The notes under the pieces are model-generated. The model made no database searches. It was not told the origin of the DNA and was given only the letters and a program-made list of their open reading frames with translations. The position numbers were made by a program, and so were the translations under genes. Positions 46,056-54,440 of a DNA stretch of 64,000 nucleotides are shown in pieces. The stretch comes from Embleya scabrispora (GTDB lineage Bacteria; Actinomycetota; Actinomycetes; Streptomycetales; Streptomycetaceae). The stretch spans positions 5,580,001-5,644,000 of the forward strand of contig NZ_MWQN01000001.1 of NCBI RefSeq assembly GCF_002024165.1. The letters are read 5' to 3'. The first letter of the stretch is position 1; each line of letters begins with the position of its first letter.

Positions 46056-47580
46056 TCAGCCCGTCCTCGAACACGGTCAGGTCGACCACCTTAACGTTCT
46101 TCGCCCGGATCGCCGCCGTGAACGCCTGCTCGTAGGCGAACATCGGCACATCCTGCGCCAGCGCCCGCTGCACCTCGGCATACGCGGCCCGCCGGACCTC
46201 CGGATCCGTGGTGGCCCGGGCCCGCTCCAGCGCCCCGTCCACCGCCGGGTTCTTCCACTGCATGTGGTTGTCCTGCCCCTTGGAGTGCAGGAAGTTGTAC
46301 AACACCGGCTCCGGGTCGTCGAAGGACAACACGAACTCGCCCGCGTCGAACTGCCGTTGGATCTGCACCTTCTGGAGGTACTGGGTGCCCTCCAGGAACT
46401 CGGTCCTCATGCCGATGTTCCTCATCGTGGCGATCTGGGCCAGCCAGTATTCGGCGGTCACGTGCGAGCCCGGACTGTTGTACGTGCTGTAGGTGAAGTT
46501 CAGCGGCTTGCCCTCGGCGGCGAGCGCGTCGAGCAGGCGCTGCGCCTCGACCCGGTTGTTCGCGGGCAGCGGCGCGTCGGAGGCGACGAAGTCCGAACCC
46601 GGGCGCAGGAACGTGCTCAGCGGCTTGCCGGCGTCGTCGGTGACCACCTTCGTCCGCGCGGCCGGATCCATGATCAACGCGAACGCGCGCCGCGCCCGGG
46701 GATCGTCGAACGGCGGCCGGGCCGTGTTGAACAGCGTCATGAAACCGCCGCTCTTGCCCTCGGTGACCACCGGCAGCCCGGCCTTGCGCGCGTCGCCCAT
46801 CAACTTGGCCTGCGCCGTGGTCAACACCTGGGCCTGATCGGCGTTCAGCATCGCCAGCCGCTGCGACTGGTCGACCACCGGCTTGAGGATCAGCTCCTTC
46901 AACGGCGGCCGCGAGCCCACCTGCCAGTACTTCGGATTGCGCTTGAACACCATCTGCTGGTCGCGCACCCAGCTCTCCAGCCGGTACGGCCCGGCTCCCA
47001 CCGGCTTGGCGCCGAACCCCTTCGGATCGGCCCTGATCGCGGTCGGCGAGCCGATGAACGCCAGGTTGTGCGCGATCACCTTGTCGAAGTGCGCGTTCGG
47101 CGCCGGCAGCGTGACCCGCACGGTCCGGCTGTCGGCCACGGATATGCCGATCCCGGCGACCACCCGCGCCTGGAGCGACTTGTTCGCCGGATCCGCGTGC
47201 CGCTCCCAGTTGAACTTCACCGCCTCCGCGTCCAGCGGGGTGCCGTCGGAGAACCTCAGATCCGGCCGCAACCGCATCGTCCAGACCCGACCGCCCTCCG
47301 CCGCGGTCGCGCTCTCCGCCAGCTGCGGCATGGCCCGGCCGGTCTTCGGATCGATCCACAACAGCACGTCGAAGACCGCCGCGGCCTGGGTGCCACCGGT
47401 GATCTGGGACAGGCTCGCCACGATCGGGTCGAGACTGCGCGCCTCCTGCGTGACCAGCACGGTCATCGCGCCGCGGGACGAACCGCCGGCGGTGGAGTCC
47501 GCACCGCACGCGGCGGTGGTCAGGGTCAATCCGAGCAGCGCGGCCACGAGGGCCGGCCGCCGGGGGAGCACGGATCGCAC
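46027..47580 (-). CDS. ABC transporter substrate-binding lipoprotein, family 5
   Basis: A 517-residue lipoprotein. The signal peptide VRSVLPRRPALVAALLGLTLTTAAC ends in a lipobox with the acylated Cys near residue 26. The body is a family-5 binding protein (FKRNPKYWQVGSRP, GAGPYRLESW, DGTPLDAEAVKFNWER), a group that takes peptides, nickel or other small ligands. GAGGAG is seven bases before the GTG at 47580. No permease or ATPase gene lies next to it, so it must work with proteins encoded elsewhere or act as an orphan. Confidence 0.9.
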   Translation of the reverse strand: MRSVLPRRPALVAALLGLTLTTAACGADSTAGGSSRGAMTVLVTQEARSLDPIVASLSQITGGTQAAAVFDVLLWIDPKTGRAMPQLAESATAAEGGRVWTMRLRPDLRFSDGTPLDAEAVKFNWERHADPANKSLQARVVAGIGISVADSRTVRVTLPAPNAHFDKVIAHNLAFIGSPTAIRADPKGFGAKPVGAGPYRLESWVRDQQMVFKRNPKYWQVGSRPPLKELILKPVVDQSQRLAMLNADQAQVLTTAQAKLMGDARKAGLPVVTEGKSGGFMTLFNTARPPFDDPRARRAFALIMDPAARTKVVTDDAGKPLSTFLRPGSDFVASDAPLPANNRVEAQRLLDALAAEGKPLNFTYSTYNSPGSHVTAEYWLAQIATMRNIGMRTEFLEGTQYLQKVQIQRQFDAGEFVLSFDDPEPVLYNFLHSKGQDNHMQWKNPAVDGALERARATTDPEVRRAAYAEVQRALAQDVPMFAYEQAFTAAIRAKNVKVVDLTVFEDGLIMFDRLGLA

Positions 47581-47828
47581 GTGGTCGCTCCTCGCACGGG
47601 CCCACCCCGGTCCGGGCGGACCACGGTCTCCGGGCGGGCCGGATCCCCATGGACGGTGAGGGCTCAACCTAAAGTCACTCCTGACTCACGGTCAACAACC
47701 GTTTCCGGATCGGTGACCGTCCGGGGCTGCGAGCCGGTTGGGTGATTCGTGCGATTTTCCTGCCGAAGCGGGCATAGGACGGTGTGTTTGCCGATGCCGT
47801 GAGGCCTGAACGCACGCCAGGAGACCGC

Positions 47829-48968
47829 ATGACCACCGCCGCCCTGACGCCGGACCTGCTCGCCGAGCTGCGCCGTCCCCGCGCGTACCCGCTGGTGTCC
47901 CTGACGCTGCCCACGCACCGGCACCGCCCGGAGAACCAGCAGGACCACATTCGGCTGCGGAACGTGCTCACCGAGGCGGAGAAGCGGCTGGCGGCGGACC
48001 CGGAGGTGACCCGGGAGGTACGGATCAAGACGGCCGACCGGCTCCGGGCCGCGGCGGCCGAACTGGATCCGGAGAGCTTCCTCGACGGTCTGGTGCTCTA
48101 CGCCTCGGCGGACGAGCACTACGCCTTCAGAATCGAGGCGCCGGTCAGCGAGCGGATCGTCTTCGCGACCACCTACCTCACCCGCAACCTGGTCTCCGCG
48201 GCGGAACGCCTCACCCCGTACTGGGCGCTGGTGCTCAGCGAGCAGGAGGCACGATTGTGGCGCGGCCGGGGCGAGCACGTGTACGAGGCGCGCGTCGACG
48301 GATTCCCGGTCACCACACCCGCGCCCGAGCCGGACGGCCAACCCCGGCGCGAGGGCGGCGGCATCGGGGTGAGCGAGGAATTCCGCCGACTGCTGAACGA
48401 GGCCGACGAACACCTGGCCCATGCGCTCACCGGGCCGCAGCGTGACGGCAAGGTCGTCCTGGTCGGCCTGCGACCGCAGGTCAAGGCGTTCCGCGAAGGC
48501 AGCCGCAACGCCGGGCACCTGGCCGAGAGCGATCTGGAGGTCGGCGGCCTGGTCGACGCCACGGCCGCGCAGCTCGCCGAGATCCTGGCCCCGGCGCGGG
48601 CCGCGCTGGCCGAGGAGGCGACCGCCGCCGCACTGCGGGCGCTCGACGACGCGCGCAGCGCCAAGCGGTACGCGGGCGGCATCCAGGAGGTGTGGGCGCC
48701 GGTCCGAGCCGGGCGCGGCGCGCTGCTCGTGGTCGAGGAGGGCCTGCGGGTCACCGGTCGCCTGGTCATCGTCGAGGCGACCGGGGAGATCGCGCTCCAG
48801 GTGCTCACCGGCCCGCACGCGGAGGACGCGGTACTGGCCGGTCGGGCCGAGGACGACATCGTCGACACCGTGGTCGAGGCGGCCCTCGAAGGCGACGGCA
48901 AGGTGGTCTTCGTCCCCGACGGCACACTCGCGGACGTGGGCGGCATCGCACTGGCGATGCGCTATTGA
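47829..48968 (+). CDS. Release-factor-1-like (baeRF) protein
   Basis: A 379-residue protein of the bacterial archaeo-eukaryotic release-factor (baeRF) type. It has the layered eRF1-like arrangement: YPLVSLTLPTHRHRPENQQD at the N-terminus, WALVLSEQEARLWRG in the middle, and DGKVVFVPDGTLADVGGIALAMRY at the C-terminus. GGAG precedes the ATG. baeRF proteins are proposed to act on stalled or hibernating ribosomes; the GGQ motif of release factors is not evident here. Confidence 0.72.
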   Translation: MTTAALTPDLLAELRRPRAYPLVSLTLPTHRHRPENQQDHIRLRNVLTEAEKRLAADPEVTREVRIKTADRLRAAAAELDPESFLDGLVLYASADEHYAFRIEAPVSERIVFATTYLTRNLVSAAERLTPYWALVLSEQEARLWRGRGEHVYEARVDGFPVTTPAPEPDGQPRREGGGIGVSEEFRRLLNEADEHLAHALTGPQRDGKVVLVGLRPQVKAFREGSRNAGHLAESDLEVGGLVDATAAQLAEILAPARAALAEEATAAALRALDDARSAKRYAGGIQEVWAPVRAGRGALLVVEEGLRVTGRLVIVEATGEIALQVLTGPHAEDAVLAGRAEDDIVDTVVEAALEGDGKVVFVPDGTLADVGGIALAMRY

Positions 48969-49082
48969 GCCGGCACCACGCACATCCGGGTGCGGCGGCG
49001 GCCTCGCGACAGGCCGCCGCCGCACCCGGATGACACGTGAGCGAACCGGCCAGGGCCGATCGGCGGTCGATCGATACGTCGA

Positions 49083-49724
49083 TCAGTGCAGATCGCGTTC
49101 CAGGGCTTCCAGGTCGTCCTCGTACGCGGTGCTCGTCTCGAACCGGTAGATGATGCTGCGCGGATCCGCGTCCTCGAAGGGGGCGTCGAGCCATTCGCCC
49201 GGTTCGGTCGGCTCGATCGCGGACACCCACAGGGTCGAATCGCCCGGTTCCAGGCCCAGTTCGTCGGCGCGCTGGGCGATCTCGTCCGGATCGTAGACGT
49301 CGAAGAGCACCGCGACCGCGCTGGACGCGCTGTCGGCGCCGGTATCGCGCGGCGAGACGGCCGGTTCGTTCTCGCCGGCCTCCGCGTCGGCCCGGCGGGC
49401 GTGGTCGACGAGGGTGATCAGATCCTTGATCACGTAGTCGCGACGGATCAGCACGGTCACCGCCTCGGGGTTGGTCGGCCCCTCGTATTCGGCTTCCTCG
49501 CCGCTGCTCGGCACCTCGAACGGGGTGACCTCGTCGTAGGCGTCGTACAACAACTCGTCGTAGGCCTCCGCGGCGGCCGCGAGCGCGTCGTACGCGGCGA
49601 AGACGGCCGGGTCGCTCTCGCCCTGGCGGGCTTCGACGGCGGCCAGATGGTCGTCGATCGCCGATTTGAGAACGTCCGCGGCGGCACGGACCTGCTCTGG
49701 CGTGGGCTGCGCAACACCGGTCAT
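49083..49724 (-). CDS. Conserved actinobacterial hypothetical protein
   Basis: A 213-residue acidic protein. The N-terminal helical part (VRAAADVLKSAIDDHLAAVEAR) leads to a beta-rich C-terminal half (LWVSAIEPTEPGEW, IIYRFETS). Such proteins occur next to the DUF5703 and chaplin genes in streptomycetes as far as I recall, but I cannot name a domain. Function unknown. The ATG lies at the divergent promoter with DUF5703. Confidence 0.6.
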   Translation of the reverse strand: MTGVAQPTPEQVRAAADVLKSAIDDHLAAVEARQGESDPAVFAAYDALAAAAEAYDELLYDAYDEVTPFEVPSSGEEAEYEGPTNPEAVTVLIRRDYVIKDLITLVDHARRADAEAGENEPAVSPRDTGADSASSAVAVLFDVYDPDEIAQRADELGLEPGDSTLWVSAIEPTEPGEWLDAPFEDADPRSIIYRFETSTAYEDDLEALERDLH

Positions 49725-49842
49725 GGGGTGACGTTATCCGCAAGAGCCCCACGCGCGCACAATGGTTCACTGATGGCAGAGTCGTTGGCCTACCAAAAGG
49801 CCGGTCACCGCGCCGGCGGCGCGGGCGCCGGGGAATGGAAAC

Positions 49843-50028
49843 ATGGCGGACTACGAGTTTCGGCAACTGGACATTCCGCGCGGCACGTCCCGCGGCGACG
49901 CGTGTCGGATCCTGACCGAGCAGGCGGAATACGGGTATTGGGAGCTGGACCGGCTGCTCCTGCGCGGCGACGGCAGCCGCCGGGTGGTGCTCCGGCGCCG
50001 GATCATCAGACAGGTGCGCACCATGTGA
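49843..50028 (+). CDS. DUF5703 family small protein
   Basis: 61 residues, basic. MADYEFRQLDIPRGTSRGDACRIL and ELDRLLLRGDGSRRVVLRRRI match the short DUF5703 family of streptomycetes. Function unknown. The last codons and stop are duplicated just downstream (see the repeat). Confidence 0.85.
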   Translation: MADYEFRQLDIPRGTSRGDACRILTEQAEYGYWELDRLLLRGDGSRRVVLRRRIIRQVRTM

Positions 50029-50046
50029 CGGATGCGCACCATGTGA
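50015..50046 (+). repeat. 14-bp tandem repeat at the DUF5703 stop
   Basis: TGCGCACCATGTGA occurs at 50015-50028 and again at 50033-50046, an 18-base period. The first copy encodes the end of DUF5703 (..RTM-stop); the second repeats the same reading after the stop codon, suggesting slippage or a small duplication. Confidence 0.8.
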
Positions 50047-50162
50047 GCGAGGTGAAGGCCGGACTGCCCGCCCCTGTCCTCCCAGGGGCGAGCGGTCCAT
50101 CCGGGCGCGCGTCGGGGTGCGTCGGGCGCCCGGTCGATGCGGATGGGTCCCGGAGGTCGGGA

Positions 50163-50821
50163 TCAGTCCCGGGCGGGCCGCGCGCGACGGTACAGGACGA
50201 AGCCGCCGAGCAGCAGCGCGGCGCCGATCGGGGCCACGGTCAGCGCGTCGGAACCGGTCTCGGCGAGGGATCCGCCGCCGTGCGAGGAACCGCCGGTCGT
50301 GCCGCCGGTGCTGCCGGCCGAGCTGCCACCGGTCGTGCCGCCCGTGGTGCCGCCGGTCGTGCCGCCCGTGGTGCCGCCGGTGTTGCCGCCCGTCGACCCG
50401 CCGGTGTTGCCACCGGTGTTGTGGCCGGTCGAGCCGCCGCTGGTGCCGCCGGTGGTGGGCGGCGACGTGGTCGGCGGCTTGGTGGTGGGGGCTTGGTGCT
50501 CGGCGGGCACGTGGTCGGCGGCTTGCTGGTCGGCGGGTGCGTCGTCGGGGGCTTCGTGTGCGGTGGCTTGTTCGTCGACACGTTGGCGCAGTGGTTGCCG
50601 AAGGCCGGGTTCAGCGCACCGATGACGTTCACGGTGTTGCCGCAGATGTTCACCGGGACGTGGATCGGCACCTGGATGTTGTTGCCCGACGCCACGCCGG
50701 GCGAGCCGACGGCCGCTCCGTCGGCCCCGCTGCCGGCGTTGGCCACGCCGACGGCCGCGGACGCGAGTGCGCCCGCGGTGGCGACGACGACCAACAGCCC
50801 CTTCTTGGCGAGCTGGTGCAT
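50163..50821 (-). CDS. Long chaplin with LAETG sorting signal, frameshifted
   Basis: The ATG at 50821 (AGGGG upstream) opens a signal peptide (MHQLAKKGLLVVVATAGALA) and one chaplin domain (SGNNIQVPIHVPVNICGN, ALNPAFGNHCAN). A Thr/Pro and Thr-Gly linker and a sorting signal (LAETGSDALTVAPIGAALLL, then RRARPARD) follow in another frame. One base must be added at the G-run 50487-50491 (C-run on the coding strand) to read TKPPTTKPPTT and join both halves; without it the frame ends at 50240. Restored, it is about 219 residues with one chaplin domain, whereas ChpA-C of S. coelicolor have two. Chaplins coat aerial hyphae. Confidence 0.85.
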
Positions 50822-51132
50822 GTAGGTACCCCTGTGTCTCTTTCGCGAGGGGCGGGGGACGTTGACCCCGCACGGTCGTCCAACGAGAGTCGACACCGGA
50901 GGTCACCGGGGTGACGGGGATTCGCTCGTATGGCTGAGTTTCGGCCTTCCGTGCAACCGTGTTCCGATTGTTTTCGCCCGCGCTTCGGCCCGGACGGGCT
51001 CGGCTGAACGAAGCCGACCGTCGCCGCGCCGAGGCCGCCGGGCCCGGGCGGGGGCCGGCCGTACAGCGGGACGGCCCCGAGACCGTGGCGGTCCCGGGGC
51101 CGTCCTCACGCCATCGAGCGCGTGGGCCTGGA

Positions 51133-51372
51133 TCAGGTGTTGATGCAGGTGTTGCCGAAGGCGGGGTTCAGCACACCGACGATGTCGATGGTGTTGCCGC
51201 ACAGGTTGATCGGGACGTGGATCGGCACCTGGATGTTGTTGCCCGACACCACACCGGGGGAACCGACGGCCGCGCCGTCCGAATCGGCGTTGGCCATGGC
51301 GCCACTGGCACCGGCGAGCACGAGACCACTGCCGGCCGCGACGATGAACGCGGTCTTGCCCATCTTCTTCAT
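51133..51372 (-). CDS. Short chaplin (ChpH-like)
   Basis: A 79-residue secreted protein. Signal peptide MKKMGKTAFIVAAGSGLVLAG ends after AMANA; the mature part is one chaplin domain (SGNNIQVPIHVPINLCGN, GVLNPAFGNTCIN) with the two conserved cysteines. Such short chaplins self-assemble as amyloid-like sheets on aerial hyphae and spores. The ATG at 51372 has an upstream GGAGG about 11 bases off; the in-frame ATG three codons later is also possible. The nearby long chaplin matches the chpC-chpH pair in S. coelicolor. Confidence 0.93.
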   Translation of the reverse strand: MKKMGKTAFIVAAGSGLVLAGASGAMANADSDGAAVGSPGVVSGNNIQVPIHVPINLCGNTIDIVGVLNPAFGNTCINT

Positions 51373-51587
51373 GATTCTTCCGTCCTCCTTGTAGACACCA
51401 CGACGCGCATGCGCGCCGCACAAGAAGAAACGACCGGATCAAGCGCAGGCTACGTGCTCCGGGAGGTATTCACTCGTTCGGGCCCGACGGCCGGGAAAAC
51501 CCGTGGTCGGCGATGCCGACGGGCGCGCGGCACGGGCTCGGGATCCCGCTCCCGACCCGGCCGTGCGCCCCCCGCTCATCCGATGTC

Positions 51588-52916
51588 TCACGCGTTGTCG
51601 AGCAGGTGGTCCAGCACCCGGACACCGAACTTCAGCCCGTCCACCGGGACCCGCTCGTCCACGCCGTGGAACATGCCCGCGAAGTCGAGGTCGGCCGGCA
51701 GCTTGAGCGGCGCGAAACCGAAGCAGCGGATGTTCAGATCGGCGAAGGACTTCGCGTCGGTGCCGCCCGACAGGCAGTACGGCACGGCGCGCGCGGCCGG
51801 GTCGTGCGCGCGCAGCGCGGCCGACATGGCCTCGACCAGGGCGCCGTCGAAGCCGGTCTCCAGGGCCTGGTCCGTGTGGACCGTCTCGCGGCGCACGCGC
51901 GGGCCCAGGACCGCGTCCAACTCGGCGTGGAACTCGTCCTCGAAGCCCGGCAGGAATCGACCGTCCAGGTGGGCGGTGGCCTGCCCGGGGATCACGTTGA
52001 CCTTGTACCCGGCGTTCAGCATGGTCGGCTGCGCGGTGTTGCGGATGGTCGCGCCGATGATGCTCGCGATCGGGCCGAGCCGCTCGATGGTGGACTCTAT
52101 GTCGTCCGGGTCGAGTTCGATGCCCAGGGCGTCGGAGACCTCGTCCAGGAACGCGCGCACGGTCTTGGTGATCCGGATCGGGAACTTGTGCCGACCCACC
52201 CGGGCGACCGCCTCGGCCAGTTCGGTGATCGCGTTGTCCTTGGCGATCATCGAGCCGTGGCCGGCGGTGCCGTCCACGATCAGCCGCATCCAGTCCATGC
52301 CCTTCTGGGCGGTCTCGACCAGGTAGAGCCGCAGGTCCTCGTTGACCGTGAAGGAGAAGCCGCCGACCTCGCCGATCGCCTCGGTGACGCCCTCGAACAG
52401 GTCGGCGTGGTTGTCCACCAGGTGCCGGGCGCCGTACAGACCGCCGGCCTCCTCGTCGGCCACGAAGGCGAGTACGACATCGCGCGAGGGCAGCCGGCCG
52501 GACCGTACCCGATCACGCAGCACCGCGAGCACCATCGCGTCCATGTCCTTCATGTCGACCGCGCCCCGACCCCACACGCAGCCGTCGGCGATCTCGCCCG
52601 AGAACGGGTCGTGGGTCCAGTCGGCGGCGTTCGCCGGGACCACGTCGGTGTGGCCGTGGATCAGCAGGCCCGGCCGGGACCGGTCGATGCCCTCGATCCG
52701 GACCACCGTGCTGGCCCGGCCGCGCTCGGATTCGTAGATCTTCGGCTCCAGGCCGACCTCGGCCAGCTTTTCGGCGACGTATTCCGCGGCGGCCCGTTCA
52801 CCCGGCCCCGATCCGTCGCCGTAGTTGCTCGTGTCGATGCGAATCAGGTCGCGACACAGGTCGACGACCTCGTCTTCCGCGCGGGTGGTGGGCTGGGGAC
52901 GGACAGCCTCCGTCAT
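51588..52916 (-). CDS. M20-family metallopeptidase
   Basis: A 442-residue cytosolic enzyme of the M20/ArgE-DapE-peptidase-T group. Metal and catalytic motifs are HGHTDVVPA, GRGAVDMKDM and VADEEAGG; the lid/dimerisation domain lies between about residues 200 and 320. The C-terminal metal His is in GMFHGVDERVP. GAGGAG precedes the ATG. It cleaves small peptides or N-acyl amino acids; the substrate is unknown. Confidence 0.92.
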   Translation of the reverse strand: MTEAVRPQPTTRAEDEVVDLCRDLIRIDTSNYGDGSGPGERAAAEYVAEKLAEVGLEPKIYESERGRASTVVRIEGIDRSRPGLLIHGHTDVVPANAADWTHDPFSGEIADGCVWGRGAVDMKDMDAMVLAVLRDRVRSGRLPSRDVVLAFVADEEAGGLYGARHLVDNHADLFEGVTEAIGEVGGFSFTVNEDLRLYLVETAQKGMDWMRLIVDGTAGHGSMIAKDNAITELAEAVARVGRHKFPIRITKTVRAFLDEVSDALGIELDPDDIESTIERLGPIASIIGATIRNTAQPTMLNAGYKVNVIPGQATAHLDGRFLPGFEDEFHAELDAVLGPRVRRETVHTDQALETGFDGALVEAMSAALRAHDPAARAVPYCLSGGTDAKSFADLNIRCFGFAPLKLPADLDFAGMFHGVDERVPVDGLKFGVRVLDHLLDNA

Positions 52917-53010
52917 GACGGCTCCTCGGGAAAGGCGGAACGGCACGTGTCTACGGGTGTACCACCATCCTGCACCCGCGAGCGGATCCGACCGAGCCCG
53001 GGCACCGTTC

Positions 53011-53023
53011 TGACGATCAGTCA
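53011..53023. promoter_or_regulatory. Candidate operator TGACGATCAGTCA
   Basis: An imperfect inverted repeat in the divergent promoter of the M20 and TIGR04222 genes. It shares the TGAC-N5-GTCA frame of the sites at 18510 and 27902. Confidence 0.3.
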
Positions 53024-53221
53024 GTTGACTGGGGGCGGGTCGCGGGGCCGGCACGGGGCTCCCGCGCGAGCGCGTGGCGACTGCGGGGCGGCCGTGTGGC
53101 GACGATGCCCGGAACGTAGGGAGATGCCTCTGACCGGGGGGATCGGGCCACTGCTACCTTCCGGATCAGGGTGAACAAGCCGCACACACCCGCGAGTCGG
53201 ACAATCGGGAGGGGACGTCAC

Positions 53222-54103
53222 ATGAACGGCACGGCGTGGGGTCTGACGGGTCCCGAATTCCTCCGCCTCTACGGCGGGATCGCCCTCGGGCTCGTGGTTC
53301 TGGCGATCGTGTTGCGGATCGTGCTCGCCTGGGCGATCCGCGGCCAGGCGCGCGGCGGGCCGCTGGGCGCGTATGACGCGGCCTACCTGGCGGGCGGCCC
53401 GATGCGGGTCGCCGACACCGCGTTGGCGTCCCTGATCACCGAGGGCTACGTACACGTCCAGCGGGTCGGTCGGGTCACCGCGGCGACCGGATCGCGGCCA
53501 CCGGAGGCGGTGGCCGCGGCGATGCTGGACATCGTCCGCACCACGCGCGGCACCCGCATCGCCCTGCTGCGGGGCTGGTCGCGCAGTCCCATGCGTGCGG
53601 AGATCGAACGCAGCCTGGTCGACCGCGGACTGCTGCACTCGCCGCTCGCGCGTCGGATCGCCAAGACGCCGTCCCGGCTGCTGTTCGTGCTCGGGCTGGT
53701 GGGCATCGCCCGCTTCGTCAACGGCCTGGCGCACAGCCGGCCGATCGGCTTCCTGGTCCCGATGATCGTGTTCACCTTCGTCTTCGCGGGGCTGACCGCG
53801 GCGGGCTTTCGGACCACCGCGGCGGGCCGCCGGGAGCTGCGCGGTCTGACCGCACAGGTGCGGGCCGACCGCCGCTCCGGCGCCCTGGTCGGCGCGGGCG
53901 CGCTGTCCGGCCTGTTCGTGGTGGCCTGCCTGGGGTTGGCGGCACACCCCGACCCGGATGCCCGGCTCGCGCTGGTGGCGTACGGCGGCACCGGCAGCAG
54001 CGGTGGTGGCGGCGGTGGCGACGGCGGCGGAAGCGGCTGCGGTGGCGGGAGCAGTTGCGGCGGAGGCGGCGGCTGTGGCGGTGGCGGCGGCTGCGGGGGC
54101 TGA
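53222..54103 (+). CDS. TIGR04222-type membrane protein with Gly/Cys-rich tail
   Basis: A 293-residue membrane protein. An N-terminal helix (about 15-38), two or three further helices near residues 160-250, and a C-terminal tail of Gly runs with Cys pairs (CGGGSSCGGGGGCGG) match the TIGR04222 family. In many actinobacteria this gene sits next to DUF692, a RiPP-type maturation enzyme; none is nearby here. The ATG at 53222 begins MNGTAWGLTGPEFLRLY, typical of the family. Function unknown. Confidence 0.85.
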   Translation: MNGTAWGLTGPEFLRLYGGIALGLVVLAIVLRIVLAWAIRGQARGGPLGAYDAAYLAGGPMRVADTALASLITEGYVHVQRVGRVTAATGSRPPEAVAAAMLDIVRTTRGTRIALLRGWSRSPMRAEIERSLVDRGLLHSPLARRIAKTPSRLLFVLGLVGIARFVNGLAHSRPIGFLVPMIVFTFVFAGLTAAGFRTTAAGRRELRGLTAQVRADRRSGALVGAGALSGLFVVACLGLAAHPDPDARLALVAYGGTGSSGGGGGGDGGGSGCGGGSSCGGGGGCGGGGGCGG

Positions 54104-54133
54104 TAGATCCCCGGCTCGACGATCGACGAAGAC

Positions 54134-54168
54134 CGGCTCCGCATCCCCGACTCCGGGATGCGGAGCCG
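54134..54168. terminator. Hairpin after the TIGR04222 gene
   Basis: A perfect 14-bp stem (CGGCTCCGCATCCC) with a 7-base loop, 30 bases beyond the TIGR04222 stop. The rest of the 54104-54440 interval contains no supported gene; a strong ribosome site (GGAGGGAG) ends it. Confidence 0.85.
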
Positions 54169-54440
54169 TCGCACGTGCGGCCGTCCGCGGCCGCCGCGCA
54201 CAACGCTCCGCCGCGGCCGCCCCCGGGTTCCGCGCGCCCGCGGCTGTCGCGTCCCGTCGCGGGAAGAGTGGGACTCGAATGGGAGTTCTACGAGTCGCCG
54301 TTCCTCCCGAGGCGGGCAGCCGTCGATCGGGCCGGCCCGAACCGGAGGGAGGCGCGGCGCGGACGGTCACGTCGCACCAACCGGGTGCGCGGCCGCGCGG
54401 CGTACCCGTGGTGCGGGCACGGGACTGGAGGGAGTCTGCG

